DNA from: Wurfbainia villosa
Taxonomy: Eukaryota > Streptophyta > Magnoliopsida > Zingiberales > Zingiberaceae
Assembly: GCA_025175895.1 (NCBI GenBank)
Contig: CM045991.1
Span: 85,919,174-85,983,173, forward strand
Direction: 5' to 3'
DNA length: 64,000 bases
Within the stretch, counting starts at the first letter, position 1, and each line of letters opens with the position of its first letter. The notes beneath the pieces were generated by a model that worked only from the letters and a program-made list of their open reading frames with translations, had not been told where the DNA came from and did no database searches. Shown here one piece after another: positions 9,510 to 20,091 of this stretch. Made by a program: the position numbers and the translations under genes.

Positions 9510-10917
9510 TGTTGGTGCAATCGACCCAGGACTCGAGTTTGACTCGAACTATATTTTGATGTTGGACAAAATGCATGACATGGGATTGCCATGGAAAGTC
9601 CAACATGGGTTGGCCACGTAAGTCCAAGTGTGTAGCCTTGGCGATGAAAGTCCAAGCATGGGGCTTGGCATGGAAAATCCAAGCATGAGACTTGGTGTGG
9701 GAAGTCTTGAGGACTTGGCAAGTTCACTAGGCTCGGGGTCCTTGAGTCGGTGAAGGATGGCATTGTGAAGCTGTACGCTTGATGCATCCAAGGGACTGCT
9801 GGACGGGGAGCGAATGGAGTGAGGCCCAAGGGAAGCAGAATTCTAGGGAAAGAGATGTGAAGGATGGCATTACGAAGTCATACGCTTGGTGCATCCGATG
9901 GACGTAGGCCGAGGGAAGAGAGCTTTGGTGGGGAACTCCATCAGAGATGAGGTGGACTTGGCCAAGTGGCTAAGACTGAGTGTCGAATGCTCAAACTTGG
10001 TGTTTGAGGGTTTACCCGATGGTCGGATGCTCAAACAACTTGGTGTTTGAGGTTTTACCTGACAGCAATCGACTGGCATAGGTGCTTGTTCGACTGATCC
10101 AAGTCAACTAGGGTTTGACAGGTGTTAGACTACTTTTTGTGGCCTTGCAATCGACTGCCAAGGGATGGCAGTCGACTGATGTCGATAGCAGTTGACTGTC
10201 GAGGGATGACAGTCGACTGATAGAGGTGTTGCAGGCACAGAACGCTCCGTAGCCGATTGGGCAGTCGACTATGAGGTTAGCAGTCGACTGATGGTCATCA
10301 TCAGTAGACTGATGGGTGATCTGTTGGAACTTGTCCAGCGTGGATCAAACCATTGTGAGACAACGACTACAGGAGCAGTGGACTGGGGCCTTTTGGCAGT
10401 CGATTGCTAGGTGCGAAAATAGCTCAATTCAGGTTATAAATGGAGTTCGAGATGGAGGTTTTTGCCAAGACTTTTGGGAAGATTTTGAAGAGGAATTGTT
10501 GCTGCATTCCAGACCTTCAAGAGCCAACCAAAGCAAGAAACAAGCAAGTGATCAAAGCAATCATGTAAAAGTTTTTTTTTGTATTGTCTTTGTATTTTGG
10601 CTTGTATTTTTGTATTACTATTGTAATTGCTTGTACGAGATTTCTCCACCTCCGACGTGTTGTCGAGAAGGAGTTTAGTTAGTGTCGTGCGCATAACTAG
10701 AGCTCGTTGAGCTCGCCCATGGAGTAGGAACCATTCGGTTCCGAACCACGTATATCTTGTGTATGCTTGTATGTGTTGTTAGTATTTTCATTTGTATTGC
10801 TATTCCGCTACGCTAACGACAATTATAGACAAGTGACACACAACGAACGATCGTATTCCACCGTACGATGATTGAGGTATATTCACCCCCCTCTAGTTGG
10901 CCACCTACGTTCCAACA
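9510..10917 (+). repeat. 5' LTR of copy B
   Basis: TGTTGGTGCAATCGACCC to GTTCCAACA, 1408 bases. Minisatellite near 9590-9720, palindrome cluster 10120-10410, TATAAAT at 10435, then the R/U5 part with GTAAAAG and the C-run CACCCCCCTCTAG before the end. Differences from the 3' LTR are nearly all transitions in the parts compared by eye. Confidence 0.92.
10435..10441 (+). promoter_or_regulatory. TATA box of the copy B LTR
   Basis: TATAAAT after AGGT; the 3' LTR has the same at 15280, and copy C has TATAAAAG at the matching place. Confidence 0.6.
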
Positions 10918-10919
10918 AG

Positions 10920-10931
10920 TGGTATCAGAGC
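10920..10931 (+). other. primer-binding site (initiator tRNA-Met type), copy B
   Basis: TGGTATCAGAGC two bases after the 5' LTR end. This is the standard plant copia PBS, complementary to the 3' end of initiator methionine tRNA. Confidence 0.9.
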
Positions 10932-10974
10932 TAGGAGCTTGTCGAGGACTAACCGCCAACACAAGAATGACAAG

Positions 10975-12516
10975 ATGGCCGGCTACAAAATCCATCCACC
11001 GAAATTCGATGGAAACTTTTCTTGGTGGAAGGAAAGGATGGAGCTATATTTTGAAACTGATTTCGATATTATGCTTATTATAGAAAATGGTTTTGAAATG
11101 CCTAGGGATGAAGAAAATAAGCCAATAGAGAAGTCAAGATGGACCAAGGACTAAATCAAGGAATTCAAGACAAATCTGGAGGTAATCAAATTGCTAAGTG
11201 ATTTGATTCCTAACCATATTTGGTCTAGATTAGGTAATTATAGGGACGCAAAGGAATTATGGAATAAGGTAATAAAATTCCATGAAAATTCTGAACCGGC
11301 ACAAGTAGAAGAGGAGGCCAAGGAAGAACGTCCATCAACCTTTGACGATGTGGATGATTTGGTGGAGACCTCCACCTCTAGCATTGAGGGGGAGGAGAGG
11401 ACCTCCCTCCCGGAACAAGATCAAGAAGAAGCTTCAACATCTGGGAGAAGCGAAAATTCCCTAGGTAACTCAAGTATTATGATTATAAATAAAAATCATA
11501 TAACATGCTTTGAGTGTAGGGAACAAGGGCACTATAAAAGTAAGTGTCCCAATAAGGTGAAGAAGGTTCAACCGGCACCAAAGGTGAAAGATGTCGGTGT
11601 CCCCACAATTAGAAGCAAAGAGCACATTGTGTGCTTTAAATGCAATCAAAGAGGACACTACCAAAGCCAATGCCCTAGGGGGAGGAAGAAAGGACAAGAA
11701 GATGTATCACATGTAGGGGGAGCTTCCAAAGCTAACCCTAAGGTAAAATTTAATGCACCTTCAATTTCTAAGGTTAATATGCATGCTAGGAACTATTTTA
11801 TCTCTCTTGCAATTATTAATGAAAAGCATGCTAGTAGGAATAAATATGTTTGTTTAGGTGCCAAGCATATTAGTTTATTTAAGGACAAACCTAGGACCAA
11901 TAATACTAGAAAAATCCTACCTAAGGAGTCCATTAGAAGGATAGAAGAAAATTTGGGCATTATCCCCAAAAAGTCTAGGCATATGCCTAAGAAGAGTCAT
12001 TCCCAAAAGATAAATGAAAAATCAAAATTGGAAAAATTAGAACTAGAAAACCAAGCCTTGAGGTCAAGGCTTAAAATATTGGAGAAGACCCTAGCAAGAA
12101 TCACAAATTCAATTAAAGGGTCAAATGTTCATAATTCAAGGCCTAGGAAACAAGAAATGTCCAAGGGCAAGAAAGGTTTGGGTCACAAACCTATGTCCTA
12201 CCATAATGTCCCATTTAATTATGGAACAATTTCTAGGTCTAGGAAAACCAAGGCTAATAGGGAAGTTATCCCTAAGACTATCCATGGTGTGTGTTTAGTG
12301 GCTAAGGACTTAAGAAAAACTAAGAAAGTCACTAAGAAGGTCAAAGGAGGAGTCACCTCTAGAGTTGACCTAGGAATGACCCAAATGACTAAGGTGTCAA
12401 AACCTAAAATGGTCATTAGGAAGGTATCTAGGAAAGTTATCCCTAGTGAATACCTTGTTAACCCAAGAAGCTCCAATAGGTATTGGGTTCCTAGGAGCAT
12501 GATCGATTCACGCTAG
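10975..12516 (+). pseudogene. gag of copy B (one internal stop)
   Basis: Copia-type Gag. The start MAGYKIHPPKFDGNFSWWKE is the expected gag N-terminus; the frame stays open to SMIDSR-stop except for one TAA at 11152-11154, giving 513 codons. Two CCHC zinc knuckles: CFECREQGHYKSKC (from residue 178) and CFKCNQRGHYQSQC (from residue 220), both with all ligands. An acidic Ser/Glu-rich stretch precedes them; a lysine/arginine-rich tail with a leucine-rich probable coiled coil (LELENQALRSRLKILEKTLA) and REVIP/GVTSR repeats follows. It ends in NRYWVPRS, the kind of sequence that in autonomous elements leads into the protease. Role: binds and packages element RNA in the particle. Confidence 0.88.
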
Positions 12517-13191
12517 ATGGGTTAGGGTGTGTCAACCCTACGTGGATGGGTAGTTAATCTAGCCATGGAAGAGTTGACACATTAGGATATGCCAATATGG
12601 TTTGAGAAGGTAAAAAATGATTAAATTGGCACTATTAGGTCTTAGGAGTAATGGTGTGCCATTTTGGCCTTTTGGCACACTAGGGGGATAATTGGCATTA
12701 AGGCAAAATGGACTTAATCCTAGAAATGACAATTTGGGTCTAACACTTAGGTATTTTATACCTTAGTATCTTATAATTTCCATGCTTTGTGTGCCTTGCC
12801 ATGACATGACATCATATTTATTTTTATCATATAAAATATCATGATCATTTTTAGGATTATTTCTATATGTCATGTATTCTTAGATTTCGTTCACATGCCA
12901 TGACATCATGATTATATAGCACATGCTTTATTCTTATATCATTATGCCATAATCATCATTCATGAATAAATAAAATGAAATTAAGGACTAAGGCATGATT
13001 TGAAGTCTCATGCATAAGGGAATCAAATAATGTTGCCTAGAGATATGCATGAAACCCTAAATAACAAAGTCCCCACATCTCATTAATATTTGACTTGTAT
13101 GTGTTTTACACGTGTAGATACAAGTGAGATGTTTAGAAAAAAAAGGAATTAAAGGTTTTAAAAACACTTCAAAAACATTTTGAAAAACCTT

Positions 13192-13525
13192 GGTGAAGTC
13201 TATCTTTTGATAGCAATCACCATTGAATGGGATGATACAAAGAGGGTGTCCCCCCAGGGATGGCTTGATGGTAAGAACAAGGTGACGCTTGCGAGGATGC
13301 CCGTGTTCAAAACCAGACGAGGGGTCTAAAATCCCCCCTGTGATGAAATACCCTTCCTTATGCTTACCACCGAGTCAAGGTCCAAAGGCTCACCCGCGAT
13401 TTACCTCCCTCACAATGGTCGAGGGGTCGGTCGGTGGGGGCCGCTAGGTTGGCGGTTCCAACCTTTTGCGATGATACAAAGAGGGCTCAATATTGAAGTT
13501 TTTCTTAACTTTTGAACTTTGTATC
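13192..13525 (+). ncRNA. conserved structured segment (copy B), interrupted by an insert
   Basis: Hairpin 1 GGTGA-AGT-CTATC-TTTT-GATAG-CAA-TCACC is at 13192-13221. The stem-2 left arm GATACAAAG occurs twice (13234-13242 and 13473-13481) because it lies inside the 16-base duplication made by the insert at 13247-13469; the right arm CTTTGTATC is 13517-13525. The copy nearest the right arm restores the original spacing. Confidence 0.5.
13247..13469 (+). mobile_element. SINE-like insertion in copy B
   Basis: A 223-base block absent from every other copy, flanked by perfect 16-base duplications (13231-13246 and 13470-13485, GATGATACAAAGAGGG). The left part resembles a pol III promoter: TGGCTTGATGGTAAG near 13262 as box A and GTTCAAAACC near 13306 as a weak box B. 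It ends CCTTTTGC with a short T run. Duplication length and tRNA-like boxes fit a plant SINE moved by a LINE; the family is not identified. Orientation is inferred from the boxes. Confidence 0.7.
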
Positions 13526-14354
13526 AATCTCAATATTTTGTGGGTAAAATAATTTTCCAATATTTTTCACCCATAATGTTTATGATAAGTAATATACATA
13601 TGAATTTTCATGATTTTTAACCTTATGTATATCTACTTATGAATTTCATAAATTCATTTCTAAAAAACCTGAAAACTACATTTGTATATCACGATCATTG
13701 CCATGGATGGAAGTCGATCGATGAGGTGTAGTCATCGATATTTGATACTGATCGTCAAGCTACTTTCAGGTAAACCATGGTGGTTAGGCCCATGTTCTGC
13801 TATGTTTTTGTCCCCGAACCACTCCTAACCCTAGGACATACTTGGGAGAGCATTAGAAAGGGTGGAAATCCATTGGATATGGATTAGGAGAAGTATTTAG
13901 GGTGAGTATCAATTTTAAGGTGGATGAGAGTTCATTGTTGAACTTTGCCTTAATTTTGATTGTTTAATGTTCCTATTGGCATAGGGACTCTCCAAGGACA
14001 TTGTTGGTGCAATGGTCAAGGGGGAGCAAGCCTTTAGGGGGAGGTATCCATCGTGGGAAGATGGATGTGTCTTTTTCCTAATGGGAGGAAAATTGGGTTG
14101 CCTCTCTTAAGTGATATGAGAATTATCACTAGAAAGATTATAGGCGTGTGTTCTTCCAAGGGAGAGATTGCAAGATCTCATTGGGATATGAGACATTCAT
14201 ACCCTTGGAGAGGACCTTTTCGATGTATGTCAAAAAGGGGGAGAAGTTAACAATTGGGATAGTTGGAATTCTCATTGGGATGTGAGAATTGCCAATTGGG
14301 GATAATTGGTAGACTTGGGTTTGAGGTTTTGTCCAACATCAAAAAGGGGGAGAT

Positions 14355-15761
14355 TCTTGGTACAATCGGCCTAGGACCCGAGTTTGACTCGAACTATATT
14401 TTGATGTTAGACAAAATGTATGACATGGGATTGTCATGGGAAGTCCAACATGGGTTGTCCACGTAAGTCTAAGTGTATAGCCTTGGCGGTGAAAGTCCAA
14501 GCATGGGGTTTGGCATGGAAAATCCAAGCATGAGGCTTGGTGTGGGAAGTCTTGAGGACTTGGCAAGTTTACTAGGCTCGGGGTCCTTGAGTCGGTGAAG
14601 GATGGCATTGCGAAGCCATGCGTTTGGTGCATCCGAGGGACCGCTGGACGGGGAGCGAATGGAGTGAGGCCCAAGGGAAGCAGAATTCTAGGGCAAGAGA
14701 CACGAAGGATGACATTGCGAAGTTGTACGCTTGGTGCATCCGAGGGACGTAGGCCGAGGGAAGAGAGCTTTGGTGGGAAACTCCATTAGAGATGAGGTGG
14801 ACTTGGCCAAGTGGCTAAGACTGAGTGTCGGATGCTCAAACTTGGTGTTTGAGGGTTTACCCGATGGTCGGATGCTCAAACAACTTGGTGTTTGAGGTTT
14901 TACCCGACAACAATCGACTGGCATACGTGTCAGTTCGACGGATCCAAGTCGACTAGGGTTCGACTGGTGTTAGATTGATTTTTGTGGCCTGACAGTCGAC
15001 TGCCAAGGGATGGCAATCGACTGATGTCGACAATAGTCAACTGCCGAGGGATGGCAGTCGACTGATGGAAGTGTCGCGGGTATAGAACATTCCATAGCCG
15101 ACTGGGCAGTTGACTATGAGTTTAGCAGTCGACTAATGGTCATCATCAGTCGACTGATGGGTGATCCATTGGAACTTGTCCAGCGTGGATGAAGCCGTTG
15201 TGAGACAACGACTACAGGAGCAGTCGACTGGGGCATTTTGGCAGTCGACTATTAGGCACAAAAATAGCTTGATGTAGGTTATAAATGGAGTTGGAGAGGG
15301 AGGTTTTTGCCAAGACTTTTGGGAAGATTTTGAAGGGAAATTACATCGCATTCCGCACCTTCAAGAGCCAACAAAAGCAAGCTACAAGCAAGTGATCAAA
15401 GCAATCATGTAAAAGTTTTCTTTTGTATTGTCTTTGTATTTTGGCTTGTATTTTTGTATTACTATTGTAATTTCTTGTACGAGGTTTCTCCACCTCTGAT
15501 GTGTTGTCAAGAAGGAGTTTAGTTAGTGACGTGCGCATAACTAGAGCTCGTTGAGCTTGCCCGTGGAGTAGGAACCATTTGGTTCCGAACCACGTATATC
15601 TTGTGTATGCTTGTATGTGTTATTTGTATTTTCATTTGTATTGCTATTCCGTTACGCTAACAACAATTGTAGACAAGCGATACATGATGAACGATCGTAT
15701 TCCACTGTACGACGATTGAGGGCTATTCACCCCCCTCTAGCCGGCCACCTACGTTCCAACA
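14355..15761 (+). repeat. 3' LTR of copy B
   Basis: Starts TCTTGGTACAATCGG (a decayed TGTTGG) directly after the purine tract and ends CGTTCCAACA; 1407 bases, one shorter than the 5' LTR and collinear with it. Confidence 0.92.
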
Positions 15762-16080
15762 TAAAGCCCTAAGGTTGCTTTATAAATTAGTTATATAATT
15801 GTTTCTCGATCGTCTATTTTCCTCTCTCATTCAATCACCAATCGAACATTTATTCTTTTAGATAATCATTCCTTCCACTCATTTGGTACTTGACCAATCT
15901 TTGTGGGTCAATATTTTATTACTTGACGACAACCGTGAGCTTACGGAATCATCACCATCACAAGGACTGCCACAAAAATTGATCAAGTGTTACGAAGTAA
16001 GACAATCTTTGGATTTTCATAAGTCCCTTGTAATAGAGGTGAATCATCTAAGCGATTTCCATTGGTTTTGTTCCGAAGTT

Positions 16081-16120
<40 letters not shown>

Positions 16121-17546
16121 ACTTTCATGATTCGTCACAGAGCTTAATGAGTTTGCTCTCATTAAGATAGACACGTCGATATTATTGTTCTTTTATTTAT
16201 CCTATAGATACATCAACTACCTTAGAATGAGTCCCTTTACTTTCATACATTAAGACAAAAGAATCTACATTCATCAAATATCACCAAGTGAAATTGAAAC
16301 CCTAGAATTATTCTCCTGCATAGTTTTCCAAGTCATTTTCTCTCGACCGTCTCTGCTTTTGATATCTCAAATGCTTTTTTTAATTCTTTAAATAATCTAC
16401 TTTGCAACGTAGTCTCAGAGGATGATAATTTTTTTACTTGATGATGAAAATGAAAAGTTTAGTATTTTTTTTAAATTCTTTTATGATTGGTATTGATTCC
16501 TTAATGATAAGTTATATAAATTAAACACAATAACTCACAATGACAATAAAATAATACGTAGCATAGGTATACAACTCAATTTGGCAAATGAGAATTCATC
16601 GTGTATTTGACAAACACCCTATTTATGCATCGACTTGGATCAAGGCTAAGGCAAAAAAACAAGATTAGAGACTTGAGGGATCTTCTAGGAACCACCAATG
16701 GAGTTATTCTAAGCTGGAAAATTCCTCTATGACATCAACAAATCGAGTTTCTTCTATTCATTACTAATTTTTGATTGTCGAATATTCATCATGCTAGTTT
16801 TGTGGTTTATCCTCCATGATATGAAATAGTTTTTATAATCCTAGGACAAGGGAGTAGCGCCTTAACGATTTGATATGCATATTGACTTCTTTTTTGTGTC
16901 AATTGATATGTTTTAACCCTGATTTGGTCTTAGCATGTTTATTGTTGTAAGTGTGAGTCTTTTGCATGATTCAGAGACTAAGGGATGAACCGAAAGGATA
17001 ATTTTGATCTCAAAATGATAAAACCAAGCTTGAGTCTTCATACACGAAAGTAGTTCAAAATCTCTCGAGAATTCCATTGGATATCATGAAGCGTAAAGGG
17101 TCTACCTTAAATTGATCTCACAAAGTAATGGTAGTACACATCGTGTGTCAATGGGAACACAATTAACAAAAGACGTAAAAGTGTGGATCGATGTAATAGT
17201 GTCTTGGAACTTATTCATACAAATATATATGTATTATTTCTTAAGGCTTTTTGAAATGGTCAAACATATTTTATTAGTTTCATAGAAAACTACTTATGAT
17301 ACAATTACTTATACCTCTTACATGAGAAGTCATAGCCCTTAAATGAATTCAAAGTCTTCAAAGATGAAATTGAAAATCAATCGGGTAAGAAGAATATGTA
17401 AAATACAACACCAAAATAATAATAAAATAATGCTGGTTAATTTAGAATCTCAAGGGTATGAATCTTCTTTTCTCCTTTCTTTGCATGAGATTATGTCAAA
17501 AGCAAGGATTCCTAGCCCCAGGGGATATTTGGGATAAAATAAAAAT
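15762..17546. other. unassigned interval
   Basis: AT-rich DNA with no recognised gene or element. The frame at 15883-16170 has no known domain and runs through a CT microsatellite. The frame at 17343-17537 is also unrecognised. The interval is the right flank of copy B and the left flank of the LINE. Confidence 0.5.
16083..16119. repeat. (CT)n microsatellite
   Basis: An uninterrupted CT dinucleotide run of 37 bases. Confidence 0.95.
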
Positions 17547-18476
17547 TATTTTATTCACTTTATTCCATTGTGCATGATCCCAGAATCTCCAACAATAACT
17601 CACTTGGTGTATGCAGATGACTTGATGTTGTTGCTCGGGCAGATGATACTTCTATCAAAACTTTGGCGGATTGTTTGGAGCAATTTGGAGATGAGTCAGG
17701 GTTGCGGGCTAACCCCATGAAATCTTATGTTTATATTGCAGGAGTTGATGATAGATCTAAAGGAAGGTTGTCTCATATCATTGGGTTTCAAGAGGGGGCA
17801 TTTCCCTTTAGATACTTGGGCATTCCATTGGCGGCGGAGAAGTTGCGGATAATAAACTATGGACCCTTACTTGAGACAATTATGAAGAAGATAAACTCTT
17901 GGCCAAAACAAACATTGTCGTATGTCGGGTGCCTAGAGTTAGTGAAGACGGTGCTCTAAGGGTTGGGATGTTATTGGCTTTCTATGCTTCCTATCCCTAG
18001 TGGTGTCATTGAGAAGATCAAGACAATATGTAGATCTTTTGTATGGTCATCCAAACATCCTCCTATTTTTGGGGACAAGTTATGTCTCCCTAAGAAAGAT
18101 GGTGGCTATGGACTTCATGATATTGTCACTTGGAACGAAGCTTTACTTAGCAAGACTATATGAAAAATTCAATCCAAGAGAGACTCACTATGGGTGAAAT
18201 GGGTGCATCAACACTATATAAAAGGGGCTAAATTTTGCCAATGGGAGACTAAAGCATCGGACTCACCCCTTATTAAGCAGCTTGTGGATATCTGAAATAA
18301 GATTCGAAGGATTTCAAATGGTATAGGTGCAACAAATATGAAGTTAATTGAGTGGTTTATGTGGAAATAGAATGAGATGGAAAAATCTTATTCTTTCTTC
18401 GCACCGAGGGAGGAGGCGATGGAGTGGGCACCAACGGTTTGGAGGTTGGAAATTATGCCTAAGCACCGATTTGTTA
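17547..18476 (+). pseudogene. LINE reverse transcriptase, C-terminal half (left part)
   Basis: A non-LTR reverse transcriptase of plant LINE type. The frame from 17547 reads FIPLCMIPES, then ITHLVYADDLML with the YADD active-site box (17610-17621). A frameshift near 17625 leads to ARADDTSIKTLADCLEQFGD, RYLGIPLAAEKLR and LPKKDGGYGLHDI, then WVKWVHQHYIKG and MPKHRFVM. Stops at 17957, 18161, about 18292 and 18368 show it is dead. The start is only the left limit of recognisable homology; the 5' end of the LINE is missing. The frame resumes at 24699 after copy C. Confidence 0.85.
18472..18476 (+). repeat. target-site duplication, left of copy C (TGTTA)
   Basis: TGTTA here and TGTCA at 24694-24698 flank copy C. 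Removing the element and one duplicate restores the LINE frame: KHRFVM joins CLLALGRLQT. Confidence 0.8.
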
Positions 18477-20019
18477 TGTTGGTGCAATTGGCCCAGGTCA
18501 TGATTGACCAGACTTGAGTTGGACTTGAGTAGTGTTTTGATGTTTGACAATATTTTGAGGAGATTGTTGGTGCAATCGACCCGGGTCATGATTGTCCGGA
18601 CTTGAGTTTGACTCGAGTAGTATTTTGATGTTAGATGATGGTTTGACTATTGTTTGACTATATGGTTGACATGGGGTTGACCATATGATGGAGAAGTCCA
18701 AGTCTTGTGTACTTGGCATGAAATGTCCAAGTCATGGGTACTTGGCATAGAAATCCAAGCATGAGTCTTAGCAAGGGAAAGTTCAAGCTTGAGTCTTGGC
18801 AAATGGAAAGTCCAATATGGGTTGGCAAGGGAAGTCCAAGGAGTGATATTGGCAGAGTAAAGTCCAAGGGTAGAGTCTTGGCAGCATAAGTCCAATGGTT
18901 GGCGGCATAAAGTCCAAGAGGGAGTCTTGGCAGCGTAAGACCAATGTGCCTTGGCGGTATAGACCACGTTATCATGACAATAGTTGATGGAAGCACCTGA
19001 AGGCTAGCGTATGGATGAACAAGTCATGGATGACTTAGAGGGATTTGATAGGCGTGAGGCTGACGGAGGTGGCTAGAAGGCTTAGGTCTAGGCTAAGGGT
19101 GGTCTAGAAAGTATGAGGGCATCATACTTGGTATTAAAATCTCATGGATGAGGTTATCAGTCGACTGATATTATGATCATTCGACTGATGGTAGTCAAAT
19201 AGAATTCCATTGGAGGGAATGACCTAGCAGTCGACTGCCAGCATTGGTCAGTCAACTGATTGCCTGATCAGTCGACTGCTATGAATGGCAGTTGATTGAT
19301 GGTCAACTTTTCGAGAACAGAAAATTTCTGAGTCGATTGTTAGGGTTTGACAGTATAGTGATAGCTCGATCAGTCGACTAATAGGCATGATCAGTCGACT
19401 GATGGCCTATCTGTTGGAACTTATCTAACGTGACTCAGGCCGTTGTGAGACAATAACTACATGAGCAGTCGACTGATGGTCTCGATCAGTCGACTACTAG
19501 ACAAAATCTAGCATGAATGTAGGTTATAAAAGCATCTCGTGGAGAAGGTTTTTGCTATGGTTTTTTGAGGCAATTTGGAGGGGATTTGCTGCTGCAATCT
19601 AGACCTTCAAGGCTACTCTCAAGCAACCAAAAGCAAGCACTCAAGTTCACATTGTGTAAAGTTTTCTTTACTTGTATTTGTGTAGTTTACTTGTATTAGC
19701 TTGTATTCATTTTTTATTGTTGTAAGAACTATTGTGAGAGCTTTCCTCCACCTCCGGATTGTTCCGAGAATGAGTGTTTATTATTTAGTGGTGTTTGGCA
19801 TCGCTAGAGCTCATTCGAGCCCAACCCGTGTAGTAGGAACCTTGAGGTTCCGAACCATGTTATATCTTTGTGTTGTGATTGTGTAGTTGTCTCTATATTC
19901 ATATTCTTGTTTGTATTTTCGCTGCGCTAACTGAATTGTAGAGACGAATGCGATCGAAATCCATCAAGTAACGAATAGCTATTCACTCCCCCCCTCTAGC
20001 GACGATCAATTCCCCAACA
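18477..20019 (+). repeat. 5' LTR of copy C
   Basis: TGTTGGTGCAATTGGCC to ATTCCCCAACA, 1543 bases. A second LTR-like start (GGAGATTGTTGGTGCAATCG) lies 88 bases in, at 18565. Minisatellite about 18690-18960, palindromes 19155-19500, TATAAAAG at 19525-19532, and a C-run before the end. Confidence 0.93.
19525..19532 (+). promoter_or_regulatory. TATA box of the copy C LTR
   Basis: TATAAAAG after AGGT, at the same relative place as 24197-24204 in the 3' LTR. Confidence 0.65.
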
Positions 20020-20021
20020 AG

Positions 20022-20033
20022 TGGTATCAGAGC
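20022..20033 (+). other. primer-binding site, copy C
   Basis: TGGTATCAGAGC two bases after the 5' LTR; initiator tRNA-Met type. Confidence 0.9.
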
Positions 20034-20091
20034 GAGGCCGTTCTTCAAGGTTTAACAACTAAGGGAGCATCTCTAAAGGGTGAAGAAGAAG

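Larger units (their letters stand above)
12517..14354 (+). other. conserved non-coding region of copy B
   Basis: No gene. Holds the gag-downstream part (GGGTTAGGGTGTGTCAACC), ATGACATCAT-type words (12800-12950), the structured segment (13192-13525, split by the SINE-like insert), and purine tracts CAAGGGGGAG (14018), TTAGGGGGAGG (14034), CAAAAAGGGGGAG (14231) and CAAAAAGGGGGAG (14340) at the LTR edge. Confidence 0.75.
9510..15761 (+). mobile_element. complete gag-only LTR retrotransposon copy B
   Basis: 5' LTR (9510-10917), PBS, gag (10975-12516), non-coding region with a SINE-like insert, polypurine tracts, 3' LTR (14355-15761). Flanked by CAAAG (9505-9509) and TAAAG (15762-15766), a 5-base target duplication with one change. 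No protease, integrase or RT anywhere between the LTRs. Full length 6252 bases, about 6.0 kb without the insert. The reference copy for the family's architecture. Confidence 0.92.

Noticed and set aside
13247..13469. A tRNA gene in the copy B insert
   Set aside because: Only weak box A and box B likenesses; no cloverleaf can be drawn, and the 16-base target duplication shows it is an inserted element.
15883..16170. 95-codon frame with a Ser-Leu run
   Set aside because: The Ser-Leu run is the CT microsatellite. The rest matches nothing I recognise.
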